A stretch of DNA of 64,000 nt from Rhodovulum sp. MB263. GTDB lineage: Bacteria > Pseudomonadota > Alphaproteobacteria > Rhodobacterales > Rhodobacteraceae. The notes under the pieces were generated by a model. It ran no database searches and had not been told where the DNA came from. It worked only from the letters and a program-made list of their open reading frames with translations. Within the stretch, counting starts at the first letter, position 1; each line of letters starts with the position of its first letter. Of the stretch, positions 45,901 to 53,776 are shown piece by piece. Made by a program: the position numbers and the translations under genes. The DNA lies in NCBI RefSeq assembly GCF_002073975.1, contig NZ_CP020384.1:2542001-2606000 (forward strand), in the 5' to 3' direction.

Positions 45901-46393
45901 CGTCGGCGAGCCGCCCGAGCTGGTCCACCGCGACCGGCCCGGTGATCACCACATCGGTCACCCGGTCGCGCCAGGCGCCGCGCGTCACCTCGGGTTCCTC
46001 TGTCTCGGCAGGCAGGTCGGTCTCGGCATCGACCGCGGCCTGCACGTCATTGGTGGCGCGGGCCATGTCCCAGCCGGGTTCGAAATCGAGGGTGATGGTC
46101 GCACGCCCCTCGAGCGATTGCGAGGTGGTCTCTTCCACCCCTTCGACCGCGCGGAGTTCCGGTTCCAGGAGTTGCACGATCCCGGCATCGACCTCTTCGG
46201 GCCCCGCGCCCTCCCAGACCACCGAGACCGAGACCGTCTCGACGATCACGTCGGGAAAGAACTGAGCACGCATCCGCGGCGCGGCAAAGAGGCCGGCCAC
46301 GATCAGCAGCAGCAATAGCAGGTTCGCCGCCGTCCGGTGGCGGGTGAAATAGGACAGAAGCCCGCCCGCGGCGCTCGCGACCCGCCCCGGCAC
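42998..46393 (-). CDS. RND efflux permease (HAE1-like)
   Basis: A 1131-residue resistance-nodulation-division pump with an N-terminal helix (LLLLLLIVAGLFAAPRM), a large periplasmic loop, helix bundle 2-6 carrying the proton-relay LGIVVDDAIVVGEHAD, a second large loop, and a C-terminal bundle. It pairs with the adaptor encoded just upstream. I chose the GTG at 46393, 4 bases after the adaptor stop and 8 bases after GGGGGG. No outer-membrane factor or local regulator is in the window. The exported compound is unknown. Confidence 0.9.
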   Translation of the reverse strand: MPGRVASAAGGLLSYFTRHRTAANLLLLLLIVAGLFAAPRMRAQFFPDVIVETVSVSVVWEGAGPEEVDAGIVQLLEPELRAVEGVEETTSQSLEGRATITLDFEPGWDMARATNDVQAAVDAETDLPAETEEPEVTRGAWRDRVTDVVITGPVAVDQLGRLADELVDRLFAAGITRSTIRGLAAPETLVEVPSIELMRHDITMAEIAAALAAEAETAPAGDVSGGNTRVRTGIEKRSAASIAGIVLRSYPDGSKLTVGDLAEIRVEGADRERAYFVGPHPAIALRIDRSDRGDAIEMEAGVRAVVAGMTPSLPAGVHIDLIQTQADYIAGRLDILLGNGLMGLGLVLGLLFLFLNARTAFWVAAGIPVAMLATAALMFAAGITINMISLFALIITLGIVVDDAIVVGEHADFRARHLGEPPVLAAENAARRMAAPVFSATLTTIIAFYALVVIGGRMGHLIADIPFTVIAVLTASLLECFLILPNHMVHALTHSAKEHWYDWPSRQFNRGFLWFREGPFRRLMRLVIRGRYPVMAGCLLLLALQVAAVIRGDVPWRFFNAPEERSVSGNFMMLSGAGRADTAAMMAELQRAAGAVGARYAARYGTDPVTYALAEIGGNAGRGLAGAEIKDPDLLGAISLELIDADARPYSSFDFVRALQDEVRPHPKVESLSFRSWRAGPGGDALDVQFFGAEARVLKAAAERLKTELARFGEVSALEDSLAYDKEEAVLELTAQGAALGVTIEDLGRVLRHRINGIEAATYPEGPRSATIRVELPEAELTADFLDRMQVRSPDGIYLPLADLVTVERRTGFSSVRRENGLRVVTVTGDLSEDDPARAAAISAELKEAILPGIERDLGVSWRLGGLSEQERDFLADARLGFGLCLVGIYLVLAWIFSSWSRPLAVMAIVPFGLVGAIWGHAHWDVPLSMFSVVGLIGMTGIIINDSIVLVGTVDEYAERRALVPAIVDAAADRLRPVLLTTLTTVLGLAPLLFETSQQAQFLKPTVITLVYGLGFGVGLVLLVVPSLLAIGQDVGLSLRALRRALGPRGRRALPVLAAMALALALVFAATLLPVLATGRLPGGLLAILPPLGRVSPAAAALILFLAGSGLAALAVAVLARSLRRPGATDL

Positions 46394-46397
46394 CGGC

Positions 46398-47861
46398 CTA
46401 GCCCCCCATCCGGGTTTCGAGCCGTTCGACCAGTTGCGCGGGCACAAGCGGCTGGTCGAGCTGGGCGCGGATCCGGGCGCGGGCCTCTTGCGGCAGGGCC
46501 GGGCTGGTCTCGACGAAGGCGATCAGCGCGGCGCGGCGTTCGGGGCTGAGCGCGACCGTCGCCTCTGTCCTGTCCTCAGGTTCGGCGGCGGCGCCGGGGC
46601 GCAGCGGGCGCACCCTGATCCCCGCGCCCAGAAGCGGCGAGCGCTCGGCCACAGCCTCGCGCCCCTCAAGCTCCGGCGCGCGGATGATCACCCGGTCGCC
46701 CTCGCGGCGCAACAGCGTCACCGGCACCGCCTCCAGCCGGTCCCCGGCATCCAGCACCAGGATCTCGCCCGCCGCGTCAAGCGCGCCCGCAGGCAGGACC
46801 ATGACATCCCCGAGCGCGGGCTCCTCGACCCGGAGGGTCACGAAATCGCCCGGCCGAAAGCCCGGGGCGTCGTCCAGCCGGGCATAGACCAGCCGCCCGA
46901 CCTGGCCATCTGGCACCGCCCCGCTTTCGCGCGACAGCACCCCCCATGCGGTCAGGTTGGCCCCGTAGACATCGAGCGTCACCGTCACCGGCAGCGGCCG
47001 CAACGCGCCCCTGTCGTCGAGCAGGCGGCTGAACTCGGCGGTCGAGACCCGCACTCCGGCCTCGAGCGCAGAGACATCGATCAGATCGGCCACCCGTTCA
47101 TTGGCCGCGACCAGCCCGCCCTCGACCAGGCTCACATCGATCAGCGTGCCGGAAAAGGCCGCGGAAAGCTCGGTATCGGCCAGCGCGCGCTCGGCATCGG
47201 CCAGCGCGATCCGGGCACGGGCCAGCCCGGTCGTAGCGGTCTCGAGCCCGATCTCGGCCTGGGCCAGCGCCTGGCGCCGGGACACCACCGCCTGATCGGC
47301 GGCGGCGGCGGTCAGCTCGGCCTCTTCGACCGCGGCATCGGTGCCGACCCCGCGCCCGCGCAGATCCTTCTGGCGCCCCAGCGCCTTCTGCCGCAACCCG
47401 GCCTGCAGCTCGGTCGCGGCCAGCTCGTCATGGGCCAGCTCCAGCCGCCGCTTCGCGTCGCCCAGATCGGCCTCGGCCTGGCTCAGATCGGCCCGCGCCA
47501 GATCCCGGGCCGAGGTCGCATCGGCCGGATCGACCCGAAGCAGCAGATCGCCCGCCGCGACCCGCCCGCCCTCCTCGAAAGCGGGATGCAGATAGACCAC
47601 CCGGCCGCTGGCCTCGGCCCGCAGCTCGAGGCTGCGGCGCGAGCGGATCTCGCCGAAGGCGGTCAGCTCGGGCGTCATGGTCCGGGGGCGCAGCGGGACG
47701 ACATTGACCGAGAAGACCCGCTCGGCCGTGGGCGGCGCCTTGGGCCGGTCGGCCAGACGCGTCTCGATGGCCGAACGCAGCGTCCCCGCCGCATAGGCCA
47801 GAAGCCCAAGCGTCACGGCCAGCAGGAACAGCCCCGTGAGGCTGCGGCGGAGGAAACGCAT
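46398..47861 (-). CDS. RND efflux periplasmic adaptor (membrane fusion protein)
   Basis: A 487-residue membrane fusion protein: an N-terminal anchor (about 7-27), a lipoyl half (LELRAEASGRVVYLHPAFEEGG), a long alpha-hairpin (about 125-230), the second lipoyl half (LSAAFSGTLIDVSLVEGGLV) and beta-barrel domains. A C-terminal extension of about 100 residues with acidic and Pro residues is longer than usual for the family. The start follows GAAAGGACGG. It is the adaptor for the RND pump encoded 4 bases downstream. Confidence 0.87.
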   Translation of the reverse strand: MRFLRRSLTGLFLLAVTLGLLAYAAGTLRSAIETRLADRPKAPPTAERVFSVNVVPLRPRTMTPELTAFGEIRSRRSLELRAEASGRVVYLHPAFEEGGRVAAGDLLLRVDPADATSARDLARADLSQAEADLGDAKRRLELAHDELAATELQAGLRQKALGRQKDLRGRGVGTDAAVEEAELTAAAADQAVVSRRQALAQAEIGLETATTGLARARIALADAERALADTELSAAFSGTLIDVSLVEGGLVAANERVADLIDVSALEAGVRVSTAEFSRLLDDRGALRPLPVTVTLDVYGANLTAWGVLSRESGAVPDGQVGRLVYARLDDAPGFRPGDFVTLRVEEPALGDVMVLPAGALDAAGEILVLDAGDRLEAVPVTLLRREGDRVIIRAPELEGREAVAERSPLLGAGIRVRPLRPGAAAEPEDRTEATVALSPERRAALIAFVETSPALPQEARARIRAQLDQPLVPAQLVERLETRMGG

Positions 47862-47885
47862 CGAACCGTCCTTTCCCGTCGCATC

Positions 47886-47930
47886 GGGTCGCAAGGCCAC
47901 AGGTCGCGGCACCCGAGGTCGCGGCGCCCG
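47886..47930. repeat. Three tandem 15-bp repeats upstream of the RND adaptor
   Basis: GGGTCGCAAGGCCAC, AGGTCGCGGCACCCG and AGGTCGCGGCGCCCG follow each other without gap, 25 bases before the adaptor start. The last two differ at one base. They lie in the short gap between moaB and the pump genes and might be binding sites. Confidence 0.5.
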
Positions 47931-47987
47931 GCGTCAGTTCCGCCGGGACATTCGCGACGGGGTGCGCATTCCCTACGTCGGGTACAC

Positions 47988-48536
47988 CTATTTCCGTCGC
48001 CGGTGTTCGTCGAGTCGCGGAAAGATCTCGACGAAATTGCAGGGCGGGTGGCGATAGTCGAGCTGATGCACCAGGATCTCGTCCCAGGCGTCCTTGCAGG
48101 CGCCGGTACTGCCGGGCAGCGCGAACAGATAGGTGCCCTGGGCGACGCCGCCCGTGGCGCGGCTCTGGACCGCCGAGGTGCCGATCTTGCCGAAGGAGAC
48201 CAGCGTGAACAGCGTCCCGAAGGCCTCGATCTCCTTCTCGTAGACATCGCGATGGGCCTCGACGGTGACATCGCGCCCGGTCAGCCCGGTGCCCCCGGTC
48301 GAGATCACCACGTCGATTTCGGGATCGGCGCACCAGGCGCGAAGCTGGGCCGCGATCTCGGCACGCTCGTCCTTCAGGATCCTGCGGTCGGCGAGGATAT
48401 GGCCTGCCGCCGCGATCCGGTCGGCCAGCGTCCGGCCCGAGCGGTCCTCGTCAAGGCTGCGGGTATCCGAGACGGTGAGAACCGCGATCCGGACCGGCAC
48501 AAAGGCCTTGCTCTCGTCGATGCCTGCCATGGTCAT
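47988..48536 (-). CDS. moaB: Molybdenum cofactor biosynthesis protein B
   Basis: A 182-residue MoaB/Mog-family protein: VRIAVLTVSDTRSLDEDRSG at the N-terminus, VVISTGGTGLTGRDVT near residue 80 and FALPGSTGACKDAWDEIL near 140. The family adenylylates molybdopterin or assists Mo insertion. Its ATG overlaps the stop of the LysE-type gene by 4 bases. It thus forms an operon with that exporter and the uracil-DNA glycosylase, although no functional link is obvious. Confidence 0.93.
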   Translation of the reverse strand: MTMAGIDESKAFVPVRIAVLTVSDTRSLDEDRSGRTLADRIAAAGHILADRRILKDERAEIAAQLRAWCADPEIDVVISTGGTGLTGRDVTVEAHRDVYEKEIEAFGTLFTLVSFGKIGTSAVQSRATGGVAQGTYLFALPGSTGACKDAWDEILVHQLDYRHPPCNFVEIFPRLDEHRRRK

Positions 48537-49159
48537 CCCTTTTGCAGAAGCGCCAGCCGCACCGCCAGCGCCGTGAAGATTGTCGCCGAAACGAGGCCGA
48601 GCCCGCGCTGCATCGCGCGCGAGCCCCCCAGAAGCCGCCGCGCCTGCCCGGCGAAAAGCCCGACCGCGCCATTGACCAGCAGCCCGCCAAGCGACAGCAC
48701 GGCCCCGAGGATCAGGAATTGCGCCAGCACCGCGCCGCGCTCGACCACCACGAATTGCGGCAGGAAGGCCAGCACGAAGAGGATCACCTTGGGATTGGTC
48801 AGATTGACCGTCAGCCCCTCGCGGAAGGCCCGACGCGGAGAGACGGCGGGCAGATCCGGGGCCAGCGCGCCATGACGGACCGCCCGCCAGGCCAGCCAGA
48901 GCAGATAGGCGACGCCCGCCCAGCGGATCGCCTCGAAAGCGCCCGGCACCGCCGCAACCACCGCGCCAAGACCAAGCCCGGCCAGCGTGACATGGACGAA
49001 ACCGCCCAGCGCGATGCCGAGATCGGCCGCCAGCGCCGCGCGCGGGCCGCCCCGCAGCCCCTGCCCCAGACAGAACATCATGTCGGCCCCGGGCGTCAGG
49101 TTCAGCGCCAGTGCCGCCGGCACGAAGGCCGCGAGCGTCAGAAGATCGACCGGCCCCAT
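48533..49159 (-). CDS. LysE-family exporter
   Basis: A 208-residue hydrophobic protein with about six helices and the LysE signature LALNLTPGADMMFCLGQGL near residue 18, then GLTVNLTNPKVILFVLAFLPQF near 118. The GPxxLNPGxx-like block is typical for amino acid or metabolite efflux. The ATG shares one base with the stop of the uracil-DNA glycosylase gene and its end overlaps moaB by 4. It differs clearly from the exporter at 4904-5500. Substrate unknown. Confidence 0.85.
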   Translation of the reverse strand: MGPVDLLTLAAFVPAALALNLTPGADMMFCLGQGLRGGPRAALAADLGIALGGFVHVTLAGLGLGAVVAAVPGAFEAIRWAGVAYLLWLAWRAVRHGALAPDLPAVSPRRAFREGLTVNLTNPKVILFVLAFLPQFVVVERGAVLAQFLILGAVLSLGGLLVNGAVGLFAGQARRLLGGSRAMQRGLGLVSATIFTALAVRLALLQKG

Positions 49160-49953
49160 CAGCCCCCCCTCAACCGCGTCTGCAGCATCAGCAGATCGTG
49201 CCAGGCATCGCGCTTGGCCAGCTGGGTGCGCAGCAGATAGGCCGGGTGGAACATCGGCAACGCAGGCCGGCCCAGCGCCTCGACCCAGTGGCCGCGCAGC
49301 CGGGTGATGCCCTTCCGGCCCAGAAGCGCACCGCAGGAATGGTTGCCCATCAGGACCAGGATGTCGGGATCGGCAAGCGCCACATGGCGCTCGAGGAAGG
49401 GCAGCATCATCGCGACCTCGCCGGCTTCGGGGTCGCGGTTCTGCGGCGGCCGCCATGGCAGGACATTGGTGATGTAGAGCGCGCGATCGGCCGCCGGATC
49501 GTTCCGCCCCAGCCCGATATACCCGAACATCTGATCGAGCAGATGCCCGGCGCGGCCGACGAAGGGCTTGCCCTGCAGGTCTTCCTCGCGGCCCGGCGCC
49601 TCGCCAATCACCATCACCCGCGCCTTCGGGTTGCCATCGGAAAAGACGAGATTCCGCGCGCCCTTCTTCAGCTCGCAGAGCTCATAGGCCGCCATCGCCG
49701 CCGCCAGCCCCTCGCGATCGGTGGCCGCGTCCGCCGCCGCGCGCGCCACCGCCACCGGATCGACCGGCGCGGGCCGGGCGGGCGGCCGGGGCGCGGACGC
49801 GACAGGACGCGCCGCCGCCGGAGTCGCCGCCGGAGCAGGGCGCGGCGCCTCGTAACGGTTCACGGGGGCGTCGCAGATCGCCTCGGTCGCGCCGAGATCG
49901 ACCTGCCAGGCCAGAAGCGCCAGCGCCTCATGCGGGGTCAGTGCGGGGTCCAT
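49159..49953 (-). CDS. Uracil-DNA glycosylase, family 4/5-like
   Basis: A 264-residue glycosylase. Motif [20 protein letters not shown] starts at residue 117 and HPAYLLR is at 236-242, both diagnostic of the family-4-type fold. A low-complexity Ala/Pro linker (about 35-70) precedes the domain. Only three cysteines occur (27, 93, 207), fewer than the four that hold the Fe-S cluster in classical family 4, and the usual N-terminal CxxC is missing. It removes uracil from DNA in repair of cytosine deamination. It heads the operon with lysE-like and moaB. Confidence 0.85.
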   Translation of the reverse strand: MDPALTPHEALALLAWQVDLGATEAICDAPVNRYEAPRPAPAATPAAARPVASAPRPPARPAPVDPVAVARAAADAATDREGLAAAMAAYELCELKKGARNLVFSDGNPKARVMVIGEAPGREEDLQGKPFVGRAGHLLDQMFGYIGLGRNDPAADRALYITNVLPWRPPQNRDPEAGEVAMMLPFLERHVALADPDILVLMGNHSCGALLGRKGITRLRGHWVEALGRPALPMFHPAYLLRTQLAKRDAWHDLLMLQTRLRGG

Positions 49954-50050
49954 GGCGCCTAGGCTATGCTGCCGCAGAGGCCTCGGCAATGCCTCCCTTG
50001 CCCCTGCCGCCCCCCGTTTCTATAAGCGGGCCAATCAGGTCGGAGGCTCC

Positions 50051-51010
50051 ATGGAATTTCGCGCGCGTCACCTGCTTGGCATCGAGCATCTCAGCCCCTG
50101 GGACATCCGCATCATCCTCGACCTGGCGGAAAGCTATGTCGATCTCAGCCGCGGCGCCACCAAACATGCCGATGTGCTGGCGGGGCTCACCCAGATCAAC
50201 ATGTTCTTCGAGGCCTCGACCCGAACCCAGTCGAGCTTCGAGATCGCCGGAAAGCGCCTCGGCGCCGATGTGATGAACATGGCGATGCAGGCCAGTTCGA
50301 TCAAAAAGGGCGAGACGCTGATCGACACGGCGCTGACCCTGAACGCGATGCATCCCGATCTGCTGGTAGTGCGCCATCCGCATTCGGGCGCGGTCGATCT
50401 GCTGGCCCAGAAGGTCAATTGCGCGGTGATCAATGCCGGCGACGGCCGGCACGAGCATCCGACCCAGGCGCTGCTCGACGCGCTGACGATCCGCCGCGCC
50501 AAGGGCCGGATCCAGCGCCTGACGGTCGCGATCTGCGGCGACATCGCCCATAGCCGGGTCGCGCGGTCGAACATGCTGCTCCTGGGCAAGATGGAGAACC
50601 GGGTGCGGCTGATCGGGCCGCCTACGCTCATTCCCTCGGGCGCGGCCGATATGGGTGTCGAGATCTATGACGACATGAAAGAGGGCCTCGAGGGCGCCGA
50701 TGTGGTGATGATGCTCAGGCTGCAGAAAGAGCGCATGGATGGCGGCTTCATCCCCTCGGAACGCGAGTATTACCACCGCTTCGGGCTCGATGCCGAGAAG
50801 CTGGCCTATGCGAAGGAAGATGCCATCGTCATGCATCCGGGGCCGATGAACCGCGGCGTCGAGATCGACGGCACGCTGGCCGACGACATCAACCGCTCGG
50901 TGATCCAGGATCAGGTCGAGATGGGGGTCGCGGTCCGGATGGCCTGCATGGACCTGCTGGCACGGAACCAGCGCGCGGCCCGGGCGGCCGGGGAGCCCAC
51001 CCATGTTTGA
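50051..51010 (+). CDS. pyrB: Aspartate carbamoyltransferase catalytic subunit
   Basis: A 319-residue transcarbamylase: carbamoyl-phosphate motif [20 protein letters not shown] near residue 56, [13 protein letters not shown] near 136 and [11 protein letters not shown] near 263. It makes N-carbamoyl-L-aspartate in pyrimidine synthesis. CGGAGG precedes the ATG. Its end overlaps the PH-domain gene by 8 bases, and a dihydroorotase-like gene follows. As that homologue appears catalytically dead, PyrB probably forms a complex with it as in Pseudomonas. Confidence 0.95.
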   Translation: MEFRARHLLGIEHLSPWDIRIILDLAESYVDLSRGATKHADVLAGLTQINMFFEASTRTQSSFEIAGKRLGADVMNMAMQASSIKKGETLIDTALTLNAMHPDLLVVRHPHSGAVDLLAQKVNCAVINAGDGRHEHPTQALLDALTIRRAKGRIQRLTVAICGDIAHSRVARSNMLLLGKMENRVRLIGPPTLIPSGAADMGVEIYDDMKEGLEGADVVMMLRLQKERMDGGFIPSEREYYHRFGLDAEKLAYAKEDAIVMHPGPMNRGVEIDGTLADDINRSVIQDQVEMGVAVRMACMDLLARNQRAARAAGEPTHV

Positions 51011-51449
51011 TCCCAGGACCGAGGCTCCGCTGGAAGAGGGCGAAGCCGTCAGGGTGACGTTCCGGGCCGACCGGGGGGCCTATATCAAGGCCCATGCGAT
51101 CATCGCCGTGCTGGCCGGGATCGGCGCGACCGTCCTGCTGGCCGCGACCGGCAACCCCTACCCCTGGGCCGGGATCGTCGCGGCGGTGCTGGCGATCGCG
51201 ATCCGGGGCGCCTTCCTGATGAGCGAAGAGCTCGGCGCGCGCTGGGTGCTGACCGACCGCGCCCTGCTGGGGCCCGGCGGGCGGCGGGTGCGGCTCTCGA
51301 GCATCGACAGGGTCCGCATCATCGGCGCGGCGACGCAGGTCGTCACGCTGGGCGGCGACAAGCATCTGATCAAGTTTCTCGCAGATCCGGCGGGCGTGAA
51401 GGCCCGGATCGACACGGCGAGGCTGGCCACGGGAGGGCCGGAGGCATGA
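51003..51449 (+). CDS. Small membrane PH-like domain protein
   Basis: A 148-residue protein with two hydrophobic segments (about 32-50 and 55-70) followed by a bacterial PH-type stretch: [26 protein letters not shown], then [16 protein letters not shown]. Its function is unknown. It is wedged between pyrB and the pyrC-like gene, overlapping both (8 and 4 bases), so it is coupled to pyrimidine gene expression. The arrangement seems conserved in relatives, but a role in pyrimidine synthesis is not established. Confidence 0.65.
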   Translation: MFDPRTEAPLEEGEAVRVTFRADRGAYIKAHAIIAVLAGIGATVLLAATGNPYPWAGIVAAVLAIAIRGAFLMSEELGARWVLTDRALLGPGGRRVRLSSIDRVRIIGAATQVVTLGGDKHLIKFLADPAGVKARIDTARLATGGPEA

Positions 51450-52720
51450 GAACCGTCTTTTCCAATGCCCGCCTGATCGACCCCGAGGCGGGGACAGACC
51501 GCGTGGGCTGGCTGCTTTCGGGCGGCGGCACGATCCTCGACAAGGGCCATGACGCGGCCCCCGATTGCGACCGGGTCATCGACTGCAAGGGCGCCTGTCT
51601 CGCCCCGGGCATCGTCGATATCGGCGTCAAGGTCTGCGAGCCGGGCGAACGCCACAAGGAAAGCTTCCGCTCGGCCGGGCTGGCGGCGGCGGCGGGCGGC
51701 GTGACCACCATGGTCATCCGCCCCGATACCCTGCCCGCCATCGACACCCCCGAGGTGCTGGAATTCGTCAGCCGCCGTGCGCGCGAGGTCTCGCCGGTCC
51801 GGATCAAGCCGATGGCAGCGCTGACCAAGGGCCGCGAGGGCCGCGAGATGGTCGAGATCGGCTTCCTGCTCGATGCCGGCGCCGTGGCCTTCACCGATGG
51901 CGACCATGTCGTCACCGACAGCAAGGTGCTGAGCCGGGCGATGAGCTATGCCCGCTCGCTGGGCGCACTGGTGATGGCGCATCCGCAGGATCCGGGCCTG
52001 TCGGCGGGCGCCGCCGCGACCTCGGGCAAGTTCGCCTCGCTGCGCGGGCTGCCCTCGGTGCCCGCCCTGGCCGAGCGTATGGGCTTCGACCGCGACATGG
52101 GCCTCGTCGAGCTGACCGGCGTGCGCTACCATGCCGACCAGATCACCACCGCCCGCGCCCTGCCCGCGCTGGACCGCGCCAAGGCCAATGGCCGCGACGT
52201 GACGGCGGGCGTCTCGATCCATCACCTGACGCTGAACGAATTCGACGTCGGCGATTACCGCACCTTCTTCAAGGTCAAGCCGCCGCTTAGGGCCGAGACC
52301 GACCGGGTCGCGCTGGTCGAGGCCGTGGCCTCGGGGCTGATCGACGTGATCTCGTCCATGCACACGCCGCAGGACGAGGAATCCAAGCGTCTTCCCTATG
52401 AAGAGGCCGCCTCGGGCGCGGTCGGGCTGGAAACCATCCTGCCGGCGGCGATGCGGCTTTATCATGCCGGGGCGATCACCCTGCCCCAGCTCTGGCGCGC
52501 GCTGGCGCTGAACCCCTCGGCGCGGCTCGGCCTGCCGACCGGGCGGCTGACGGCGGGAGCCCCGGCCGATCTGGTGCTGTTCGATCCCGATGCGCCCTTT
52601 GTGCTGGACCGCTTCGCGCTGAAATCGAAATCGAAGAACACGCCGTTCGACGGCGCCCGGATGGAAGGCCGCGTGCTCGGCACCTGGGTCGCCGGAACCT
52701 GCGTCCACGGCGGAGACTGA
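51446..52720 (+). CDS. pyrC: Dihydroorotase homologue, probably non-catalytic (PyrC-prime type)
   Basis: A 424-residue amidohydrolase-fold protein clearly homologous to dihydroorotase. The zinc motif DxHxHxRxPG reads DIGVKVCEPG (58-67), so both His and the Arg are replaced. The distal TDHAPH motif reads SMHTPQ around residue 305, losing the catalytic Asp. Some other positions persist (MAHPQDP, YHADQ, GVSIHHL). In Pseudomonas a similarly degenerate PyrC is a structural partner of PyrB. The position beside pyrB supports that role here. An active dihydroorotase should exist elsewhere in the genome. Its start overlaps the PH gene by 4 bases. Confidence 0.85.
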   Translation: MRTVFSNARLIDPEAGTDRVGWLLSGGGTILDKGHDAAPDCDRVIDCKGACLAPGIVDIGVKVCEPGERHKESFRSAGLAAAAGGVTTMVIRPDTLPAIDTPEVLEFVSRRAREVSPVRIKPMAALTKGREGREMVEIGFLLDAGAVAFTDGDHVVTDSKVLSRAMSYARSLGALVMAHPQDPGLSAGAAATSGKFASLRGLPSVPALAERMGFDRDMGLVELTGVRYHADQITTARALPALDRAKANGRDVTAGVSIHHLTLNEFDVGDYRTFFKVKPPLRAETDRVALVEAVASGLIDVISSMHTPQDEESKRLPYEEAASGAVGLETILPAAMRLYHAGAITLPQLWRALALNPSARLGLPTGRLTAGAPADLVLFDPDAPFVLDRFALKSKSKNTPFDGARMEGRVLGTWVAGTCVHGGD

Positions 52721-52724
52721 CCCG

Positions 52725-53336
52725 ATGCCGATGATCGACACCCCCCTCCTGCTGCTGGCGCTTTTCGGGCTCTGCGGCTACCTGCTGGGGGCGGTTCCCT
52801 TCGGCATCGTCATGGCGCGGCTCTTCGGGCTGGGCGATCTGAGAAAAATCGGCTCGGGCAATATCGGCGCGACCAATGTGCTGCGCACCGGCAACAGGCT
52901 GGCGGCCTTCCTGACGCTGGTGCTCGATGCAGGCAAGGGCGGCATCGCGGTGCTGATCGCGCGGGCGCTGGCGGGCGAGGATGCGGCCCAGATCGCGGGC
53001 GGCGCGGCCTTCCTGGGCCATCTCTTCCCGGTCTATCTGGGCTTTCGAGGCGGCAAGGGGGTCGCGACCTTCCTCGGCACGCTCCTGGCGCTGGCCTGGC
53101 CGGTCGGGCTTGCCGCCTGTGCCACCTGGGCGGCCTTTGCGGCCGCCTTCCGCTATTCCTCGCTTTCGGCGCTGGCCGCCGCGGCGCTGGCGCCGGTCTG
53201 GGCGATCCTGCTGGGCCGGAGCGAAACCGTGCTGCTGGGGGCGGTGCTGGCGGTGCTGATCTTCATCCGCCACCACGCCAACATCCGCCGCCTGCTGACC
53301 GGAACCGAGCCGAAGATCGGCCGCAAGACCGGCTGA
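52725..53336 (+). CDS. plsY: Glycerol-3-phosphate acyltransferase PlsY
   Basis: A 203-residue membrane enzyme with about five helices and the PlsY signatures: GSGNIGATNVLRTG near residue 42, VLDAGKGGIAVL, and FLGHLFPVYLGFRGGKGVAT near 97. It acylates glycerol-3-phosphate with acyl-phosphate as donor, the first step of phospholipid synthesis. It starts 4 bases after the pyrC-like stop and ends the pyr operon. A hairpin with 7-bp arms follows directly. Confidence 0.93.
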   Translation: MPMIDTPLLLLALFGLCGYLLGAVPFGIVMARLFGLGDLRKIGSGNIGATNVLRTGNRLAAFLTLVLDAGKGGIAVLIARALAGEDAAQIAGGAAFLGHLFPVYLGFRGGKGVATFLGTLLALAWPVGLAACATWAAFAAAFRYSSLSALAAAALAPVWAILLGRSETVLLGAVLAVLIFIRHHANIRRLLTGTEPKIGRKTG

Positions 53337-53362
53337 GGCCCCGCCTAAGCGCCGGGCCTCTT
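53335..53362. terminator. Bidirectional stem-loop between plsY and mce
   Basis: GAGGCCC (53335-53341, overlapping the plsY stop) pairs with GGGCCTC (53354-53360), followed by TT. It lies in the 35-base gap of two convergent genes and can serve both. Confidence 0.5.
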
Positions 53363-53371
53363 CCCCTAGGC

Positions 53372-53776
53372 TCAGACCTGTTCCAGCTCGATAAGCGTGC
53401 CGTTGAAATCCTTGGGATGCAGGAACAGCACCGGCTTGCCATGGGCTCCGATCTTCGGCTCGCCCGAGCCAAGCACCCGCGCGCCCTGCGCCTTCAGCCG
53501 GTCGCGGGCGGCGAGGATATCCTCGACCTCGTAGCAGATATGGTGAATGCCACCCGAGGGGTTCTTGTCGAGAAACCCCTTGATCGGGCTCGCCTCGCCC
53601 AGCGGGGAAAGCAGCTCGATCTTAGTATTGGGCAGCTCGATGAAGACCACGGTCACGCCGTGATCGGGTTCGTCCTGCGGCGCGCCGACCTTTGCTCCCA
53701 GCGTTTCGGCATATTGCGCCGCGGCGGCTTGCAGATCCGGCACGGCGATGGCGACATGGTTGAGACGGCCGATCAT
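53372..53776 (-). CDS. mce: Methylmalonyl-CoA epimerase
   Basis: A 134-residue vicinal-oxygen-chelate protein: RLNHVAIAVPDLQAAAAQYA at the start (metal His), ELPNTKIELLSPLGE, GGIHHICYEVEDI (metal His) and GTLIELEQV with the last metal Glu. It interconverts (2S)- and (2R)-methylmalonyl-CoA in propionyl-CoA and ethylmalonyl-CoA metabolism, together with mutase, MeaB (encoded at 60683) and Mcl1 (5774). Its start overlaps the upstream GNAT gene stop by 4 bases. Confidence 0.93.
   Translation of the reverse strand: MIGRLNHVAIAVPDLQAAAAQYAETLGAKVGAPQDEPDHGVTVVFIELPNTKIELLSPLGEASPIKGFLDKNPSGGIHHICYEVEDILAARDRLKAQGARVLGSGEPKIGAHGKPVLFLHPKDFNGTLIELEQV

Noticed and set aside
43625-46318. An 897-codon open frame antisense to the RND pump
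   Set aside because: Low-complexity H/G/R/D-rich translation with no motif, fully explained by the codon bias of the pump gene.
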